A DNA stretch of 64,000 nucleotides, taken from NCBI RefSeq assembly GCF_000949865.1, contig NZ_JWJH01000015.1, positions 109,484 to 173,483 of the forward strand, in the 5' to 3' direction. Both the position numbers and the translations under genes were made by a program. This DNA is from Rhizobium nepotum 39/7 (lineage in GTDB: Bacteria > Pseudomonadota > Alphaproteobacteria > Rhizobiales > Rhizobiaceae). Positions 36,051 to 46,458 of the stretch are shown in pieces. Position 1 is the first letter of the stretch, and each line of letters begins with the position of its first letter. A model generated the notes under the pieces. It was not told where the DNA came from and searched no databases. It saw only the letters and a program-made list of their open reading frames with translations.

Positions 36051-38968
36051 TACACGTCCTCCGCTTTTGCGGCTTCAGGCGTGCGAACGCGGTAGTTACG
36101 CAACGATTGGTGTGCCAGTGCTATAAGAATAAGAACGGTGGAGCCGACGACCAGCGAGAACACGCCAAGGTCGAACAGCAGGGCGGACGCCGTCGGCATT
36201 TTCCCGATATAGGGTATCTCCGTATACTGGAAATACGAGGTCAGGAACGGGTAGCCGAAGAACCACGATCCGATCCCGGTTGATGCCGCCATCAGCAGGC
36301 CGAAGCCCATCCAGCGCAACGGCAGGATGCGAATGCGGTCCTCCGCCCAGCGTGCGCCGCCGGCCAGATATTGCAGCAGGAAGGCGATCGCCATGGTGAT
36401 GCCGGCTGCAAAGCCGCCGCCGGGCAGATCATGCCCTCGGATGAACAGGAAGATCGAGAAGGTCACGATGACCGGGAACATCCACTGCATCACGATGGAC
36501 GGGACATAGAGATAGTCGCGGACGGTGTCGCCCTTGCTGCGGTCCGGCTGTTCGGCATCGAAGGCGTTCTGCATCTGCTGCTGTTCCGGCACCCCGATGC
36601 TTTCATGCGCGGGGCGGAAACGGCGAAGCAGCGCAAAGACGGTCAGCGCCACGATCGCCAGCACCGCGATTTCGCCGAACGTGTCGAAGCCGCGGAAATC
36701 GACGAGAATGACATTGACGACATTGGTGCCGCCGCCTTCGGAATAGGCGCGCTCCAGGAAATAGGTCGCAATCGCATTCGGCACGGGCAGGGTCATCACG
36801 GCATAGGCGATGACGGACATGCCGATACCGCTTGCGGCGGCCAGCAGGAAGTCACGGGCGCGGCGAAGCTGTGCTGGCAACTCGTCGCTGCTGTCGACCT
36901 TCTCGAAACGTTTCGGCAGCCATCTGAGACCGAGCAGGATGAGAACCGTGGTGACGATTTCCACCAGCAGCTGGGTGATTGCGAGATCCGGCGCGGAAAG
37001 CCAGACGAAGGTAAGGCAGGTGACGAGGCCGGAGACGCCGAGCATGATGAGGGCGGCGAGGCGGTGATATTTCGCCTGCCAGGCTGCACCCATCGCGGCG
37101 ATCATGCCGATCAGCCACAGGATGGCGAAGATCGGATCGAAGGAGGTCACGCGCGGCAGCGACAGTGAAAATTCCGAAAGGAATAGCGGTGAGAAACCCG
37201 CAAGAAGCGCCACGAGGATCAGAAGCCGCAGCTGCGGCTGCAAACGCCGGGTGCCGAGCGTGCTTTCCAGCCACCGCGCCCACTTCCAGGACACGGTGAC
37301 GAGAATGCGCTCGAAGATGCGCTGGCCCCGCAAATGCCGGAAGATTGGCGGACCGTCGTCGCAGCGTGAGAAATAGCCGCCGAGCAGAACGTAGATCGTA
37401 ACGCCGCCGACGAGTGCAGCGATACTCATGATGAGCGGCAGGTTGAAACCGTGCCAGATCGACAGGCTGTAGACGGGCGTCTGCGGGCCGAGCACGGAGA
37501 GCACGGCCGAATGCAGGAACGGGCCGATCGACAGGCTCGGAACGATGCCGACGATCAGGCAGGCGAAGACCAGGAACTCGATCGGGAAACGCATCCAGCG
37601 CGGCGGCTCGTGCGGATTGGGGTTCGGCAGGTCGACGGGCTTGGGACCGAAAAAGACCGTGTGGATGAAGCGCAGTGAATAGGCGACGGCAAACGCGCCG
37701 GACAATGTCGCGACATAGGGCAGCGCCCGATCCAGCAGCGAGTCGGCGTGGGTTTCGACGGACTCGGCAAAGAACATTTCCTTGGAGAGGAAGCCGTTGA
37801 ACAGGGGTACACCGGCCATTGCCGCACTTGCCGCCATGGCGAGCGTCGCGGTTGCTGGCATATAGGTGTAAAGCCCGCTTAGTCGCCGCATGTCGCGGGT
37901 GCCGGTTTCATGGTCGATGATGCCGGCCGCCATGAAAAGCGAGGCCTTGAAGGTGGCATGGTTGACCATGTGGAAGATGGCCGCAACCGCCGCAAGCGGA
38001 CTGCCGAGGCTGAGAAGCGTGGTGATGAGGCCAAGATGGCTGATGGTCGAATAGGCGAGCAGCCCTTTCAGGTCCTGCTGGAACATGGCGAAATAAGCGC
38101 CGAGCAGCAGCGTGATGACGCCGGCCACGCCCACCAGCCAGAACCATTCCGGTGTGCCTGCCAGCACTGGCCAGAACCGCGCCAGCAGGAAAACCCCTGC
38201 TTTCACCATGGTCGCCGAATGCAGATAGGCCGAAACGGGCGTGGGCGCGGCCATGGCGTTGGGTAGCCAGAAGTGAAACGGAAACTGCGCGCTCTTCGTC
38301 AACGCGCCGCCCAGAATGAGGATAAGCGCGGGCAGATAAAGCGAATGGGCGCGGATTGCGGCGCCGGCCTCGATAATCCTGTCGAGATCGTAGCTTCCCG
38401 CCATGTGGCCGAGGATCAGCAGTCCGGCAAGCAGGCTGAAACCGCCGATGCCGGTCACGGTCAGTGCCATGCGTGCGCCGTCACGCGCGCCGGCGTTCTG
38501 GTGCCAGTAGCCGATCAGCAGGAACGAGAAGATGCTGGTCATCTCCCAGAAGATCGACAGCAGGATGACATTGCCGGACAGGACGATGCCGAGCATCGAA
38601 CCCATGAAGGCGAGCAGAAACGCGAAGAAACGCGGGATCGGATCTTCGGCCGACATGTAATATCGGGCGTAGAGGACCACGAGCAGACCGATGCCGGTAA
38701 TGAGGATCGCGAAAATCCAGGCAAATCCGTCCAGCCGCAGGGTGAAATTGAGCCCCAGCTGCGGCAGCCATTCCACGTCGTATTTCAGCGCGCCGCCGTC
38801 ACTGACGGTCGAATAAAGAAACATGCTGGCGACAAGGCCGAAGAGGGCGACGGCGCCTGCGACGGAGGCCGGACCGGCGGCCGCACCGTCGCGCGGCATG
38901 AAAGCCGTGAGAATAGCGCCGACGAACGGCAATGCGACGATAAATGGAAGAATGGTTGCAAGTGTCAT
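36050..38968 (-). CDS. phaAB: Pha/Mnh antiporter fused subunit AB
   Basis: A 972-residue fusion of the MnhA (NuoL-like) and MnhB subunits. About 1-770 is MnhA: LRLDGFAWIFAILITGIGLLV, then SIFWEMTSIFSFLLIGYW, the antiporter core LTKSAQFPFHFWLPNAMAAP with YLHSATMVKAGVFLLAR, and a C-terminal MbhE-like region. From about 770 the MnhB domain follows (FIRGHDLPGGGFAAGITMA). Such AB fusions are the norm in rhizobial Pha systems. First gene of the operon, followed by phaC to phaG in order, all on the minus strand. Confidence 0.95.
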   Translation of the reverse strand: MTLATILPFIVALPFVGAILTAFMPRDGAAAGPASVAGAVALFGLVASMFLYSTVSDGGALKYDVEWLPQLGLNFTLRLDGFAWIFAILITGIGLLVVLYARYYMSAEDPIPRFFAFLLAFMGSMLGIVLSGNVILLSIFWEMTSIFSFLLIGYWHQNAGARDGARMALTVTGIGGFSLLAGLLILGHMAGSYDLDRIIEAGAAIRAHSLYLPALILILGGALTKSAQFPFHFWLPNAMAAPTPVSAYLHSATMVKAGVFLLARFWPVLAGTPEWFWLVGVAGVITLLLGAYFAMFQQDLKGLLAYSTISHLGLITTLLSLGSPLAAVAAIFHMVNHATFKASLFMAAGIIDHETGTRDMRRLSGLYTYMPATATLAMAASAAMAGVPLFNGFLSKEMFFAESVETHADSLLDRALPYVATLSGAFAVAYSLRFIHTVFFGPKPVDLPNPNPHEPPRWMRFPIEFLVFACLIVGIVPSLSIGPFLHSAVLSVLGPQTPVYSLSIWHGFNLPLIMSIAALVGGVTIYVLLGGYFSRCDDGPPIFRHLRGQRIFERILVTVSWKWARWLESTLGTRRLQPQLRLLILVALLAGFSPLFLSEFSLSLPRVTSFDPIFAILWLIGMIAAMGAAWQAKYHRLAALIMLGVSGLVTCLTFVWLSAPDLAITQLLVEIVTTVLILLGLRWLPKRFEKVDSSDELPAQLRRARDFLLAAASGIGMSVIAYAVMTLPVPNAIATYFLERAYSEGGGTNVVNVILVDFRGFDTFGEIAVLAIVALTVFALLRRFRPAHESIGVPEQQQMQNAFDAEQPDRSKGDTVRDYLYVPSIVMQWMFPVIVTFSIFLFIRGHDLPGGGFAAGITMAIAFLLQYLAGGARWAEDRIRILPLRWMGFGLLMAASTGIGSWFFGYPFLTSYFQYTEIPYIGKMPTASALLFDLGVFSLVVGSTVLILIALAHQSLRNYRVRTPEAAKAEDV

Positions 38969-39074
38969 ATGCGGCGGCGGGTTTCTCTCTGGAATTGGAG
39001 CCTACGGCGGGTTTCCGACGACTCCGATCCCTCAAGGTTCACAAGAAACCGAATGATGAGGACCGCCGGAATGG

Positions 39075-39461
39075 CTAAGAGATAATATGCGGGGGCGCTC
39101 TTGGAACCACGCTCGCAAAGTCTCGGAAAGATTGTAGCGTAACGGCAACAGGTGTGACCGCCGGTTTGGCCTCACTGGTGAGCCGCAGGGCGCCTGAAGG
39201 AAAAGCACCGGGGCGAAGTCCTGAGCCGGTGTCGCCGGCCTTGCAGCCGTAATCGCCGCCGCTGTTGCACTCTCTATCGCGAAGTGACGGGGAGTGGCCG
39301 AGATCGACGGTCTGCAATCGCTCCAGACGGCTGGTCTTGGAAACGGTCTTCATGCCGGAAGGGGCCTGAAAGCCGATGATGACGAGCAGGCTTGCGACCA
39401 CGAGGCCGATCAACACTTGCGGATGGCGCCTTGAACAGCGGCATTTCTCCATCCATAACAA
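39075..39461 (-). CDS. Small single-pass membrane or exported protein, unknown function
   Basis: A 128-residue protein with a basic start (CRCSRRHPQ), one hydrophobic helix (VLIGLVVASLLVIIGF) and a low-complexity hydrophilic tail with two Cys (RECNSGGDYGCKAG). Probably an inner-membrane anchored or secreted protein. The TTG start at 39461 has AAGGAG eight bases upstream; the ATG three codons later has poor spacing. No family recognised. It lies upstream of the pha operon on the same strand. Confidence 0.55.
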   Translation of the reverse strand: MLWMEKCRCSRRHPQVLIGLVVASLLVIIGFQAPSGMKTVSKTSRLERLQTVDLGHSPSLRDRECNSGGDYGCKAGDTGSGLRPGAFPSGALRLTSEAKPAVTPVAVTLQSFRDFASVVPRAPPHIIS

Positions 39462-39967
39462 GTTGGCATCTCCTTGATCGTAAAGGTCTCTTTAAAGCAT
39501 CACCGCTGAGCGAATATCCCGTTGATTTGTTTTAGGGGAAGCCGGACATGCTTGTCCAGCGCACAGGCCGGAAAAACCGTGCGGGGCTCCGATTCCTTTT
39601 CGTTTTTGCCTGTTTGCGGCAAAGTAAGGGCGGCAATGGCTAAAAGCTTTTACAAATTTTACCGTTTGACGTCGGTACCCATGTTTCTTAACTTTCAAGC
39701 AAGGAATTAACCATAAAGATTGATGGTATTTCCACGGCGGAATGGGGTTTCTCCCCTTCCAGGCATGACGCCGCACTGCCGTACCGGGCCCGATCCGGTA
39801 TTTTCGTTTCTTGGTTCAAGAAGGTCAGGCAAGCGTCGATGCCACATCGTCCGCGATGGGTGTGTTCGTTCAAAAATCCCCCTTAGGGTGCTGGCGTTCT
39901 GAACCTTGGCCAATTGGCCGGGTTTTTACCGGCCGTCATTTATTGGGGACGTCGGTTGGGGCAGGAT
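39462..39967. other. 506-base non-coding region upstream of the chemotaxis operon
   Basis: Open frames here are short, lack ribosome sites and match nothing. The region is AT-rich between about 39630 and 39730 and contains a perfect 12-base palindrome TAAAAGCTTTTA (39641-39652) and a small TTTGCC/GGCAAA hairpin (39608-39626 approximately). It most likely carries the promoter of the mcp-che operon, expected to respond to the motility regulators (VisNR/Rem), though I cannot identify a defined site. Confidence 0.6.
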
Positions 39968-41551
39968 TTGCCATCAGATCAAGCGCGGAGATCGGCAGGC
40001 GCCAGCCTGGCGGGACGGCTGCGTTTTGCCGGTCTGGATGAGACGCAATCCGATTTCCTGCGCAATTATCGCAGCATGCTGGAGCCTTACGTCAAGGCGG
40101 GCCTGCGCGACGTGATGAACCGTTTCCAGTCCATGCCGGACTGTTCTCCGTCTTTCGAAAGCGACAACCAGCTCGACCGCCTGCACGATCTGCAATCCTC
40201 GCACTGGAGCGTGCTCACCGATGCGCGTTTCGATGCGCTCTATGCCGAACGGGTGAAGGTTCTTTCCGACAATGCCGGCCGCATGGGCCTCGATCCGCGC
40301 TGGCAGATCGCCAGCCACGCAATCGTTCTGGAACATCTGCTCGGCGGACTGGTGGCTGAACACGCGCCGCGCTCGATCCTGCCCGGCAGCCGCAAGAAAA
40401 ACCGCGAGCTGGCAGAAGCCGTGAAAAATGTCGTCCGTCTGGTGATGGTCGACACCGAGATCGCCGTATCGCTGCGCTTTAACGAATTGCGCCTGCGCCA
40501 CGGTCGGGAACTGGCGGAACAGCGCGACAACGACCGCTCGGAAGCGGCAAAATTGCTGGGCGAGGCGCTGACATCCTTTGCCGCAGGCGATTTGCAGGCC
40601 CGCATCGGCGGCGATGTGCCCGAAGCTTATCTGGACGTTGCAGCTTCCTTCAACACGGCGCTGGAGACGATCGGCGCGTCGCTGATATCCGCCCAAAACG
40701 GTATCGGCGAGGCCGAGGCGTTGAGCGCGCGGTTTGCCGATATCGGCCGTTCCATGGCGGAGCGCTCCCGCGAACAGGCCGCAGCCCTTGCCGAAACCTC
40801 CCGTGCGATCCAGACGATGATCGGGGATGTTGCCGAAAACGGCGTCCGCATTTCGGCGGCGGAGACTGCGGTTTCCCGTGCCCGCGAGGCGGCGGTCGAA
40901 AGCGGCAAGGCAATCGGCGAGGCGATAAACGCCATGTCGGATATCGAGCAATCCGCCGAGCAGATCGGCCGGATCATCGGCACGATCGACGAGATCGCTT
41001 TTCAGACGAACCTGCTGGCCCTCAATGCCGGCATCGAGGCGGCGCGCGCAGGTGATAGCGGACGCGGTTTCGCCGTCGTCGCGCAGGAAGTCCGGGCATT
41101 GGCCCAGCGTTCCGCCGACGCCGCAAGAGAGATCAAAAGCCTCGTCGGCTCCACGAAAAAGCAGGTCGAGGGCGGCGTCCACATGGTCAACCGCACGCAG
41201 GAGGCAATCGGCGGGGTCGTCCGGCAGGTGTCCGGCATCAACGACATGATCACGGAGGTCTCCCGGCACACCGCCGAGCACGCCGGCGAATTGCAATCGG
41301 TCGCCGCAGATATCGGCGACCAGCAACGGCAGGCCGGCCGGAACGCCGCCGATATGGGCGAGGGCGCATCCGAGGCCGACGCGCTTCATACCGTCATTCT
41401 GGAACTCGGCCGCACCATTCGCGAATTCCGTATCGCCCGTCAGGAACAGGCGAAAGCGGTCGCGGCTGCGGATCGGCGGAACACATCATTTATGGCCCGT
41501 GGGGACGACCGCACGGAACACCAACAATTCAGACGCCAAGGAGTCATGTAA
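39968..41551 (+). CDS. Soluble globin-coupled-sensor-like chemoreceptor (MCP)
   Basis: A cytoplasmic methyl-accepting chemotaxis protein of about 527 residues with no membrane helix. Residues about 10-170 resemble a protoglobin sensor domain ([38 protein letters not shown]), and the C-terminal half is an MCP signalling domain with the hairpin tip [20 protein letters not shown] and [20 protein letters not shown]. In haem-binding members a His precedes the IGLxPxW segment; Ala stands there in this protein. First gene of the che operon; cheS begins on its stop codon (TAATG). TTG 39968 is my start choice; the frame opens at 39914. Confidence 0.85.
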   Translation: MPSDQARRSAGASLAGRLRFAGLDETQSDFLRNYRSMLEPYVKAGLRDVMNRFQSMPDCSPSFESDNQLDRLHDLQSSHWSVLTDARFDALYAERVKVLSDNAGRMGLDPRWQIASHAIVLEHLLGGLVAEHAPRSILPGSRKKNRELAEAVKNVVRLVMVDTEIAVSLRFNELRLRHGRELAEQRDNDRSEAAKLLGEALTSFAAGDLQARIGGDVPEAYLDVAASFNTALETIGASLISAQNGIGEAEALSARFADIGRSMAERSREQAAALAETSRAIQTMIGDVAENGVRISAAETAVSRAREAAVESGKAIGEAINAMSDIEQSAEQIGRIIGTIDEIAFQTNLLALNAGIEAARAGDSGRGFAVVAQEVRALAQRSADAAREIKSLVGSTKKQVEGGVHMVNRTQEAIGGVVRQVSGINDMITEVSRHTAEHAGELQSVAADIGDQQRQAGRNAADMGEGASEADALHTVILELGRTIREFRIARQEQAKAVAAADRRNTSFMARGDDRTEHQQFRRQGVM

Positions 41552-41850
41552 TGGCAGCCAGAAAAGCAGCTGAGGCGACACTGAAACTGTCACCGGTGCT
41601 GGATCTCAACGAGGCATCGGCGCTGCACGGCAAGCTGATGACGCTGAGGGGAGCACCGCTGTCGGTCGATGCGTCCGAGGTCGAGCGTATCGGCGCACTT
41701 TGCGCCCAGGTCCTCATGGCCGGCGCGAAATCCTGGGAGGAGGACGGCAAGCGGTTCGGTTTTGCCAAAGTGTCCGATGCATTCGACAAGACCATGAAAC
41801 TGATAGGCGTCGAAATCGATCATTTGCTCCTGAAGGAGATAAAGCAGTGA
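41551..41850 (+). CDS. cheS: CheS, STAS-domain chemotaxis protein
   Basis: A 99-residue cytoplasmic protein with a STAS-like fold (LKLSPVLDLNEASALHGKLM; VDASEVERIGALCAQVLMAG). The position between the receptor and cheY1 is that of Sinorhizobium CheS (first called Orf2), which binds CheA and speeds drainage of phosphate from CheY1. Its ATG overlaps the receptor's stop and its TGA overlaps the cheY1 GTG, so the three are translationally coupled. Confidence 0.88.
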   Translation: MAARKAAEATLKLSPVLDLNEASALHGKLMTLRGAPLSVDASEVERIGALCAQVLMAGAKSWEEDGKRFGFAKVSDAFDKTMKLIGVEIDHLLLKEIKQ

Positions 41851-42212
41851 AGAAAAAAGTTCTTACCGTGGACGATTCCAGAACGATCAGGAACATGCTC
41901 CTGGTCACGCTCAACAATGCCGGTTTCGAGACCATCCAGGCCGAAGACGGCATTGAGGGCCTCGAAGTGCTGGAGCAGAGCAACCCCGATGTCATCGTGA
42001 CTGATATCAACATGCCCCGTCTCGACGGTTTCGGCTTCATCGAGGGTGTGCGGCGCAACGAGAAGTACCGCGCCATACCGATCCTCGTTCTGACGACCGA
42101 AAGTGATGCAGAGAAGAAGAACCGCGCCCGTCAGGCCGGTGCGACCGGCTGGATCGTCAAGCCGTTCGACCCTGCGAAACTCATCGATGCCATTGAACGC
42201 GTAACTGCCTGA
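41847..42212 (+). CDS. cheY1: Chemotaxis response regulator CheY1
   Basis: A 121-residue single-domain receiver. The acidic pair is in VLTVDDSRT, the phospho-acceptor is Asp53 in VIVTDINMPRLDG, and the conserved Lys lies in GWIVKPFDP. In rhizobia CheY1 acts mainly as a phosphate sink that competes with CheY2 for phosphate from CheA. The start is a GTG at 41847 with AAGGAG nine bases upstream; it overlaps cheS by four bases. Confidence 0.96.
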   Translation: MKKKVLTVDDSRTIRNMLLVTLNNAGFETIQAEDGIEGLEVLEQSNPDVIVTDINMPRLDGFGFIEGVRRNEKYRAIPILVLTTESDAEKKNRARQAGATGWIVKPFDPAKLIDAIERVTA

Positions 42213-42228
42213 CACGGGAAATTTCACG

Positions 42229-44484
42229 ATGGATATGAACGAAATCAAGGAAATCTTTTTCCAGGAATGCGAGGAACAGCTCGCTGAACTGGAAACAGGA
42301 CTTCTTAAATTGAATGACGGCGACCGTGACCCGGAAACCGTCAACGCCGTTTTCCGTGCCGTTCATTCCATCAAGGGTGGGGCGGGTGCCTTCGGTCTCG
42401 ATGATCTCGTGGCCTTCGCCCACGTTTTTGAAACGACCCTCGACTGCGTCCGCTCCAACAAGCTGGAGCCGTCGCAGGACGTCCTGAAAATCATGCTGCG
42501 TTCCGCCGACGTCTTGGCGGACCTGACCAATGCGGCGAGAGACGGCGGCAGCGTCGACGAAAGCCGCACCCGTGGCCTCGTCAAGGAGCTGGAAGCGCTG
42601 GCAAACGGCGAAACCGTGCAGGCCTCCGCACCGGTCGCCGTCAAGATGCCGGAACCCGTCGCCGCCAAGCCGACGGACGATAGCGGCTTTGAGCCGGTCC
42701 CGTTCTCCTTCTCGGACTTTGCCGACGAAACCACACCATTGATGGAAGCGCCGTCCTTCCAGATAACCTTCAAGCCGCATGCCTCGCTTTATTCGAAAGG
42801 CAACGAAGCAGCACTTCTCCTGCGCGATCTTTCGCGCATCGGCGAGATGAGCGTCAATTGCGACCTGTCGGAACTGCCTTCGCTCGACAAGCTCGATCCT
42901 GAAGCGTCCTATCTCTCCTGGACGGTTTCGGTCACGACCGACAAGGGTGAAGAGGCTATCCGCAGCGTCTTCGAATTCGCCGAATGGGACTGCGATCTCG
43001 AAATCGTGCCGGTTGTTTCGGATGCCGCAGGTGACGAGGAAGAACTTCCGATGATCCCGGTTCCGTTCGACCTGTCGGCTCTCGACGGTGACGCGGAAGA
43101 GGAACCCGCCGTCGCGACCCCCGTGGTGGAAGAGTCTTACGTTGCCGCAACAGTCGAGGCGGCCGTTGCGACGACGCAGATCGCTCGGAGCGTCAATGCC
43201 GCCATCGAAAAGCGCGAGGCGGCGGCAGCGCCCGTCGCAGCCCAGGCCACCGCAAATGCTGCGGCCAATGCCAGCGCCGGCCAGACCATCCGTGTCGATC
43301 TCGACCGTGTCGACCGCCTTATCAACCTCGTTGGCGAACTCGTCATCAACCAGGCGATGTTGTCGCAGAGCGTCATCGAAAACGATGCGAGCGGCACCTC
43401 CGCCGTCAATATGGGGCTGGACGAACTCCAGCAATTGACGCGCGAAATCCAGGACAGCGTCATGGCTATCCGTGCGCAGCCGGTCAAGCCGGTGTTCCAG
43501 CGCATGTCCCGTATCGTCCGCGAAGTTGCGGACATGATCGGCAAGCAGATCCGCCTCGTTACCGAAGGCGAGAACACGGAAGTCGACAAGACGGTCATCG
43601 ACAAGCTGGCCGAACCTTTGACCCACATGATCCGCAATGCCGTCGACCACGGCATCGAAACACCTGAGAAACGCGAAGCGGCGGGCAAAAACCCCGAAGG
43701 CACCATCAAGCTTTCCGCCAAGCACCGGTCTGGCCGTATCCTGATCGAGCTTCAGGACGATGGCGCGGGCATCAACCGCGAGCGCGTTCGCCAGAAGGCG
43801 ATAGACAACGATCTCATTGCCGCCGATGCGAACCTCACCGATGAGGAAATCGACAATCTGATCTTCGCTCCGGGCTTTTCCACGGCGGACAAGATTTCCG
43901 ACATTTCCGGCCGTGGTGTCGGCATGGATGTGGTCAAGCGTTCCATTCAGGCACTCGGCGGCCGCATCAACATCTCCTCGCGCCCCGGTCTTGGATCGAC
44001 CTTCACCATGAGCCTGCCGCTGACGCTTGCCGTTCTCGACGGCATGGTGGTGACGGTTGCCGGACAGACGCTTGTCGTTCCATTGACGGCAATCGTGGAA
44101 ACCCTGCAGCCGGAAGCGAAGAACATTCACTCCTTCGGCGCCAATCAGCGGCTGATCTCCATCCGCAACTCCTTCTGCCCGCTGGTCGACGTCGGACGCG
44201 TTCTGAACTTCCGTCCGACCCAGGCCGATCCGGTCGAAGGCGTGGCGCTTCTGGTGGAATCGGAAGGCGGCGGCCAGCGCGCGCTGATGGTCGATGCAAT
44301 CCAGGGCCAGCGCCAGGTCGTCATCAAGTCGTTGGAAGCCAACTATACCCATGTTCCGGGCATTGCCGCCGCCACCATTCTGGGTGACGGACGTGTCGCG
44401 CTCATCCTGGATGTCGACGCCATCGTCAGCGCGTCGCGCGGACAGCCACTGAAGCAGGAAATGTCACTCGCGGCGACGGGTTGA
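42229..44484 (+). CDS. cheA: Chemotaxis histidine kinase CheA
   Basis: A 751-residue kinase. The P1 domain carries phospho-His46 in RAVHSIKGGAGAFGL. A linker and P2-like region follow, then the dimerisation domain (about 350-430), the ATPase domain with HMIRNAVDHGIE, the GAGI and GRGVGMDVVK boxes, and a C-terminal CheW-like domain. It passes phosphate to CheY1, CheY2 and CheB. The gene is followed after 13 bases by cheR, so no cheW is interposed; CheW must be encoded elsewhere. Confidence 0.97.
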   Translation: MDMNEIKEIFFQECEEQLAELETGLLKLNDGDRDPETVNAVFRAVHSIKGGAGAFGLDDLVAFAHVFETTLDCVRSNKLEPSQDVLKIMLRSADVLADLTNAARDGGSVDESRTRGLVKELEALANGETVQASAPVAVKMPEPVAAKPTDDSGFEPVPFSFSDFADETTPLMEAPSFQITFKPHASLYSKGNEAALLLRDLSRIGEMSVNCDLSELPSLDKLDPEASYLSWTVSVTTDKGEEAIRSVFEFAEWDCDLEIVPVVSDAAGDEEELPMIPVPFDLSALDGDAEEEPAVATPVVEESYVAATVEAAVATTQIARSVNAAIEKREAAAAPVAAQATANAAANASAGQTIRVDLDRVDRLINLVGELVINQAMLSQSVIENDASGTSAVNMGLDELQQLTREIQDSVMAIRAQPVKPVFQRMSRIVREVADMIGKQIRLVTEGENTEVDKTVIDKLAEPLTHMIRNAVDHGIETPEKREAAGKNPEGTIKLSAKHRSGRILIELQDDGAGINRERVRQKAIDNDLIAADANLTDEEIDNLIFAPGFSTADKISDISGRGVGMDVVKRSIQALGGRINISSRPGLGSTFTMSLPLTLAVLDGMVVTVAGQTLVVPLTAIVETLQPEAKNIHSFGANQRLISIRNSFCPLVDVGRVLNFRPTQADPVEGVALLVESEGGGQRALMVDAIQGQRQVVIKSLEANYTHVPGIAAATILGDGRVALILDVDAIVSASRGQPLKQEMSLAATG

Positions 44485-44497
44485 GGGCGAAATATTC

Positions 44498-45406
44498 ATG
44501 GCAGCACTTAACCTCAGCGATCAGCGCCAGTCCCCCGACGATGTTCTCGCCAGCGGCGAATACCCGCTGACGAGACGCGATCTGGCGGAGATCGCCGCGA
44601 TGATCTACGCCGATGCGGGCATCTATCTCAACGACACCAAGGCGTCGCTGGTCTATTCGCGCCTGTCGAAGCACATCCGCAATCTCGGACTTTCCGGCTT
44701 TCGCGAATATTGCGCATTGGTGTCCTCGCCGGAGGGCGCGCACGCACGGCGCGAAATGCTGTCGCACCTGACGACGAATTTCACCCGCTTTTTCCGCGAG
44801 AACCATCATTTCGAACATCTGCGCGACGAAGTCCTGCCGGGCCTCATCGCAAGGGCGAAGGCCGGCGGGCGCGTCCGCATCTGGTCGGCCGCCTGTTCCG
44901 ACGGGCAGGAACCCTATTCGATTGCGCTCACCGTTCTCGCCATGTTTCCGAATGCGGCGGACTACGATTTCAAGATCCTCGCGACGGATATCGATCCGAA
45001 GATATTGGCCCAGGCCCGCGCCGGCGTCTACGACGACAACGCGCTCGAAACCGTATCTCCGGCCATGCGCAAGCAATGGTTCACCGAGGTCGATGCCGGC
45101 GGTCGCCGCAAGTTCCGCATCGACGACAAGGTCAAGCGTCTCATTACCTTCAATGAATTGAACCTGATGACGCAATGGCCCTTCAAGGGCAATTTCGACG
45201 TCATTTTCTGCCGCAACGTCGTCATCTATTTCGACGAGCCGACGCAGATGCGCATCTGGTCGCGTTTCGCAGGCCTGCTGCCGGAGGGCGGTCATCTTTA
45301 TATCGGGCATTCCGAAAGAGTGTCCGGCGACGCCAAGAACCTGTTCGACAATACGGGCATCACCACCTACCGCTACATTGGTCATACGTCGGGGAGGAAG
45401 GCATGA
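44498..45406 (+). CDS. cheR: Chemotaxis protein methyltransferase CheR
   Basis: A 302-residue SAM-dependent methyltransferase that methylates receptor Glu residues. The N-terminal helical domain ([17 protein letters not shown]) binds substrate; the catalytic domain shows [27 protein letters not shown] (SAM loop), [13 protein letters not shown] and [14 protein letters not shown]. Its stop overlaps the start of cheB (ATGA), giving coupled synthesis of the opposed adaptation enzymes. Confidence 0.96.
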   Translation: MAALNLSDQRQSPDDVLASGEYPLTRRDLAEIAAMIYADAGIYLNDTKASLVYSRLSKHIRNLGLSGFREYCALVSSPEGAHARREMLSHLTTNFTRFFRENHHFEHLRDEVLPGLIARAKAGGRVRIWSAACSDGQEPYSIALTVLAMFPNAADYDFKILATDIDPKILAQARAGVYDDNALETVSPAMRKQWFTEVDAGGRRKFRIDDKVKRLITFNELNLMTQWPFKGNFDVIFCRNVVIYFDEPTQMRIWSRFAGLLPEGGHLYIGHSERVSGDAKNLFDNTGITTYRYIGHTSGRKA

Positions 45407-46458
45407 GCGCGCTCGCACGGGTACTCGTCGTCGATGACTCTCCAACGATGCGCGGCCTGATTTCCGCCGTCCTCAAGGCCGATCCGGAGGTCGAGGTGGT
45501 GGGGCAGGCCGGCAACGCCATGGAGGCGCGCGCCGCCATCAAGCAGCTCAATCCGGATGTCGTGACGCTTGATATCGAGATGCCGGAAATGAACGGCCTC
45601 GAATTTCTCGAAAAGATCATGCGCCTGCGGCCGATGCCGGTCATCATGGTCTCGTCCTTGACCCATCGCGGCGCGGATGCCTCACTTGCCGCGCTTGAAA
45701 TCGGTGCTTTCGACTGTGTCGGCAAGCCGGCTCCCGGCGATGCGCGCCCCTTCGGCGACCTGGCCGACAAGGTGAAGGCGGCCGCGCGGTCGCAACACGC
45801 GGCCTACCGCGCGACACGCCCGGAAAACGTTGCGGCGCCACAGCCGATGCCCGTCAGCGATTATCGGGCCGGCCGCAAAGTCGTGGCCATCGGTTCATCG
45901 ACGGGCGGTGTCGAAGCCTTGATCGCCGTGCTCCAGAAATTTCCGGCCAATTGTCCGCCGACCGTTATCACCCAGCATATGCCGCCGACATTCACCAAGA
46001 GCTTCGCGGAAAGACTGAACCGCATCTGCGCGCCCGTCGTGGAAGAAGCGACGGATGGCGCACGCCTGCAAACCGGCAAGATCTATCTCGCGCCGGGCGG
46101 CGAACGCCACTTGCAGATATCCAATCGGAATGCCCCCTGCTGCCGGCTCATCGAGCGCGACCCGGTCAACGGCCATCGCCCCTCCGTCGATGTCCTGTTC
46201 GATTCGGTGGCCGAGCTTGCCGGGCGTAACGCCGTCGGCGTCATTCTCACCGGCATGGGCCGGGATGGTGCGGCCGGGCTGCTGAAAATGCGGCATGCCG
46301 GTGCGCGCACCGTCGGCCAGAATGAAAAAACCTGTGTCGTCTACGGCATGCCGAGAGTGGCCTTTGAGCTTGGCGCCGTCGAACAGCAATTGCCGTTGGC
46401 TTCAATCGGCGAAGAAATCCTGAAACTAACCACTGCCCGCAAAGAAGGTGCTGACTAA
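45403..46458 (+). CDS. cheB: Protein-glutamate methylesterase/deamidase CheB
   Basis: A 351-residue adaptation enzyme. The receiver domain has phospho-Asp57 in [13 protein letters not shown]. The C-terminal methylesterase domain shows the catalytic Ser in [12 protein letters not shown], His in [17 protein letters not shown] and Asp in [11 protein letters not shown]. It removes methyl groups from receptors after phosphorylation by CheA. The ATG at 45403 overlaps the cheR stop; the stop overlaps the cheY2 start by one base. Confidence 0.97.
   Translation: MSALARVLVVDDSPTMRGLISAVLKADPEVEVVGQAGNAMEARAAIKQLNPDVVTLDIEMPEMNGLEFLEKIMRLRPMPVIMVSSLTHRGADASLAALEIGAFDCVGKPAPGDARPFGDLADKVKAAARSQHAAYRATRPENVAAPQPMPVSDYRAGRKVVAIGSSTGGVEALIAVLQKFPANCPPTVITQHMPPTFTKSFAERLNRICAPVVEEATDGARLQTGKIYLAPGGERHLQISNRNAPCCRLIERDPVNGHRPSVDVLFDSVAELAGRNAVGVILTGMGRDGAAGLLKMRHAGARTVGQNEKTCVVYGMPRVAFELGAVEQQLPLASIGEEILKLTTARKEGAD

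Noticed and set aside
39492..39913. Several 60-95 codon frames on both strands before the mcp gene
   Set aside because: They overlap each other, lack ribosome sites and show no family motifs; the region is more likely promoter DNA.
42181..44352. A 723-codon minus-strand frame opposite cheA
   Set aside because: Shadow of cheA; it has no recognisable domain and would need antisense transcription through the che operon.
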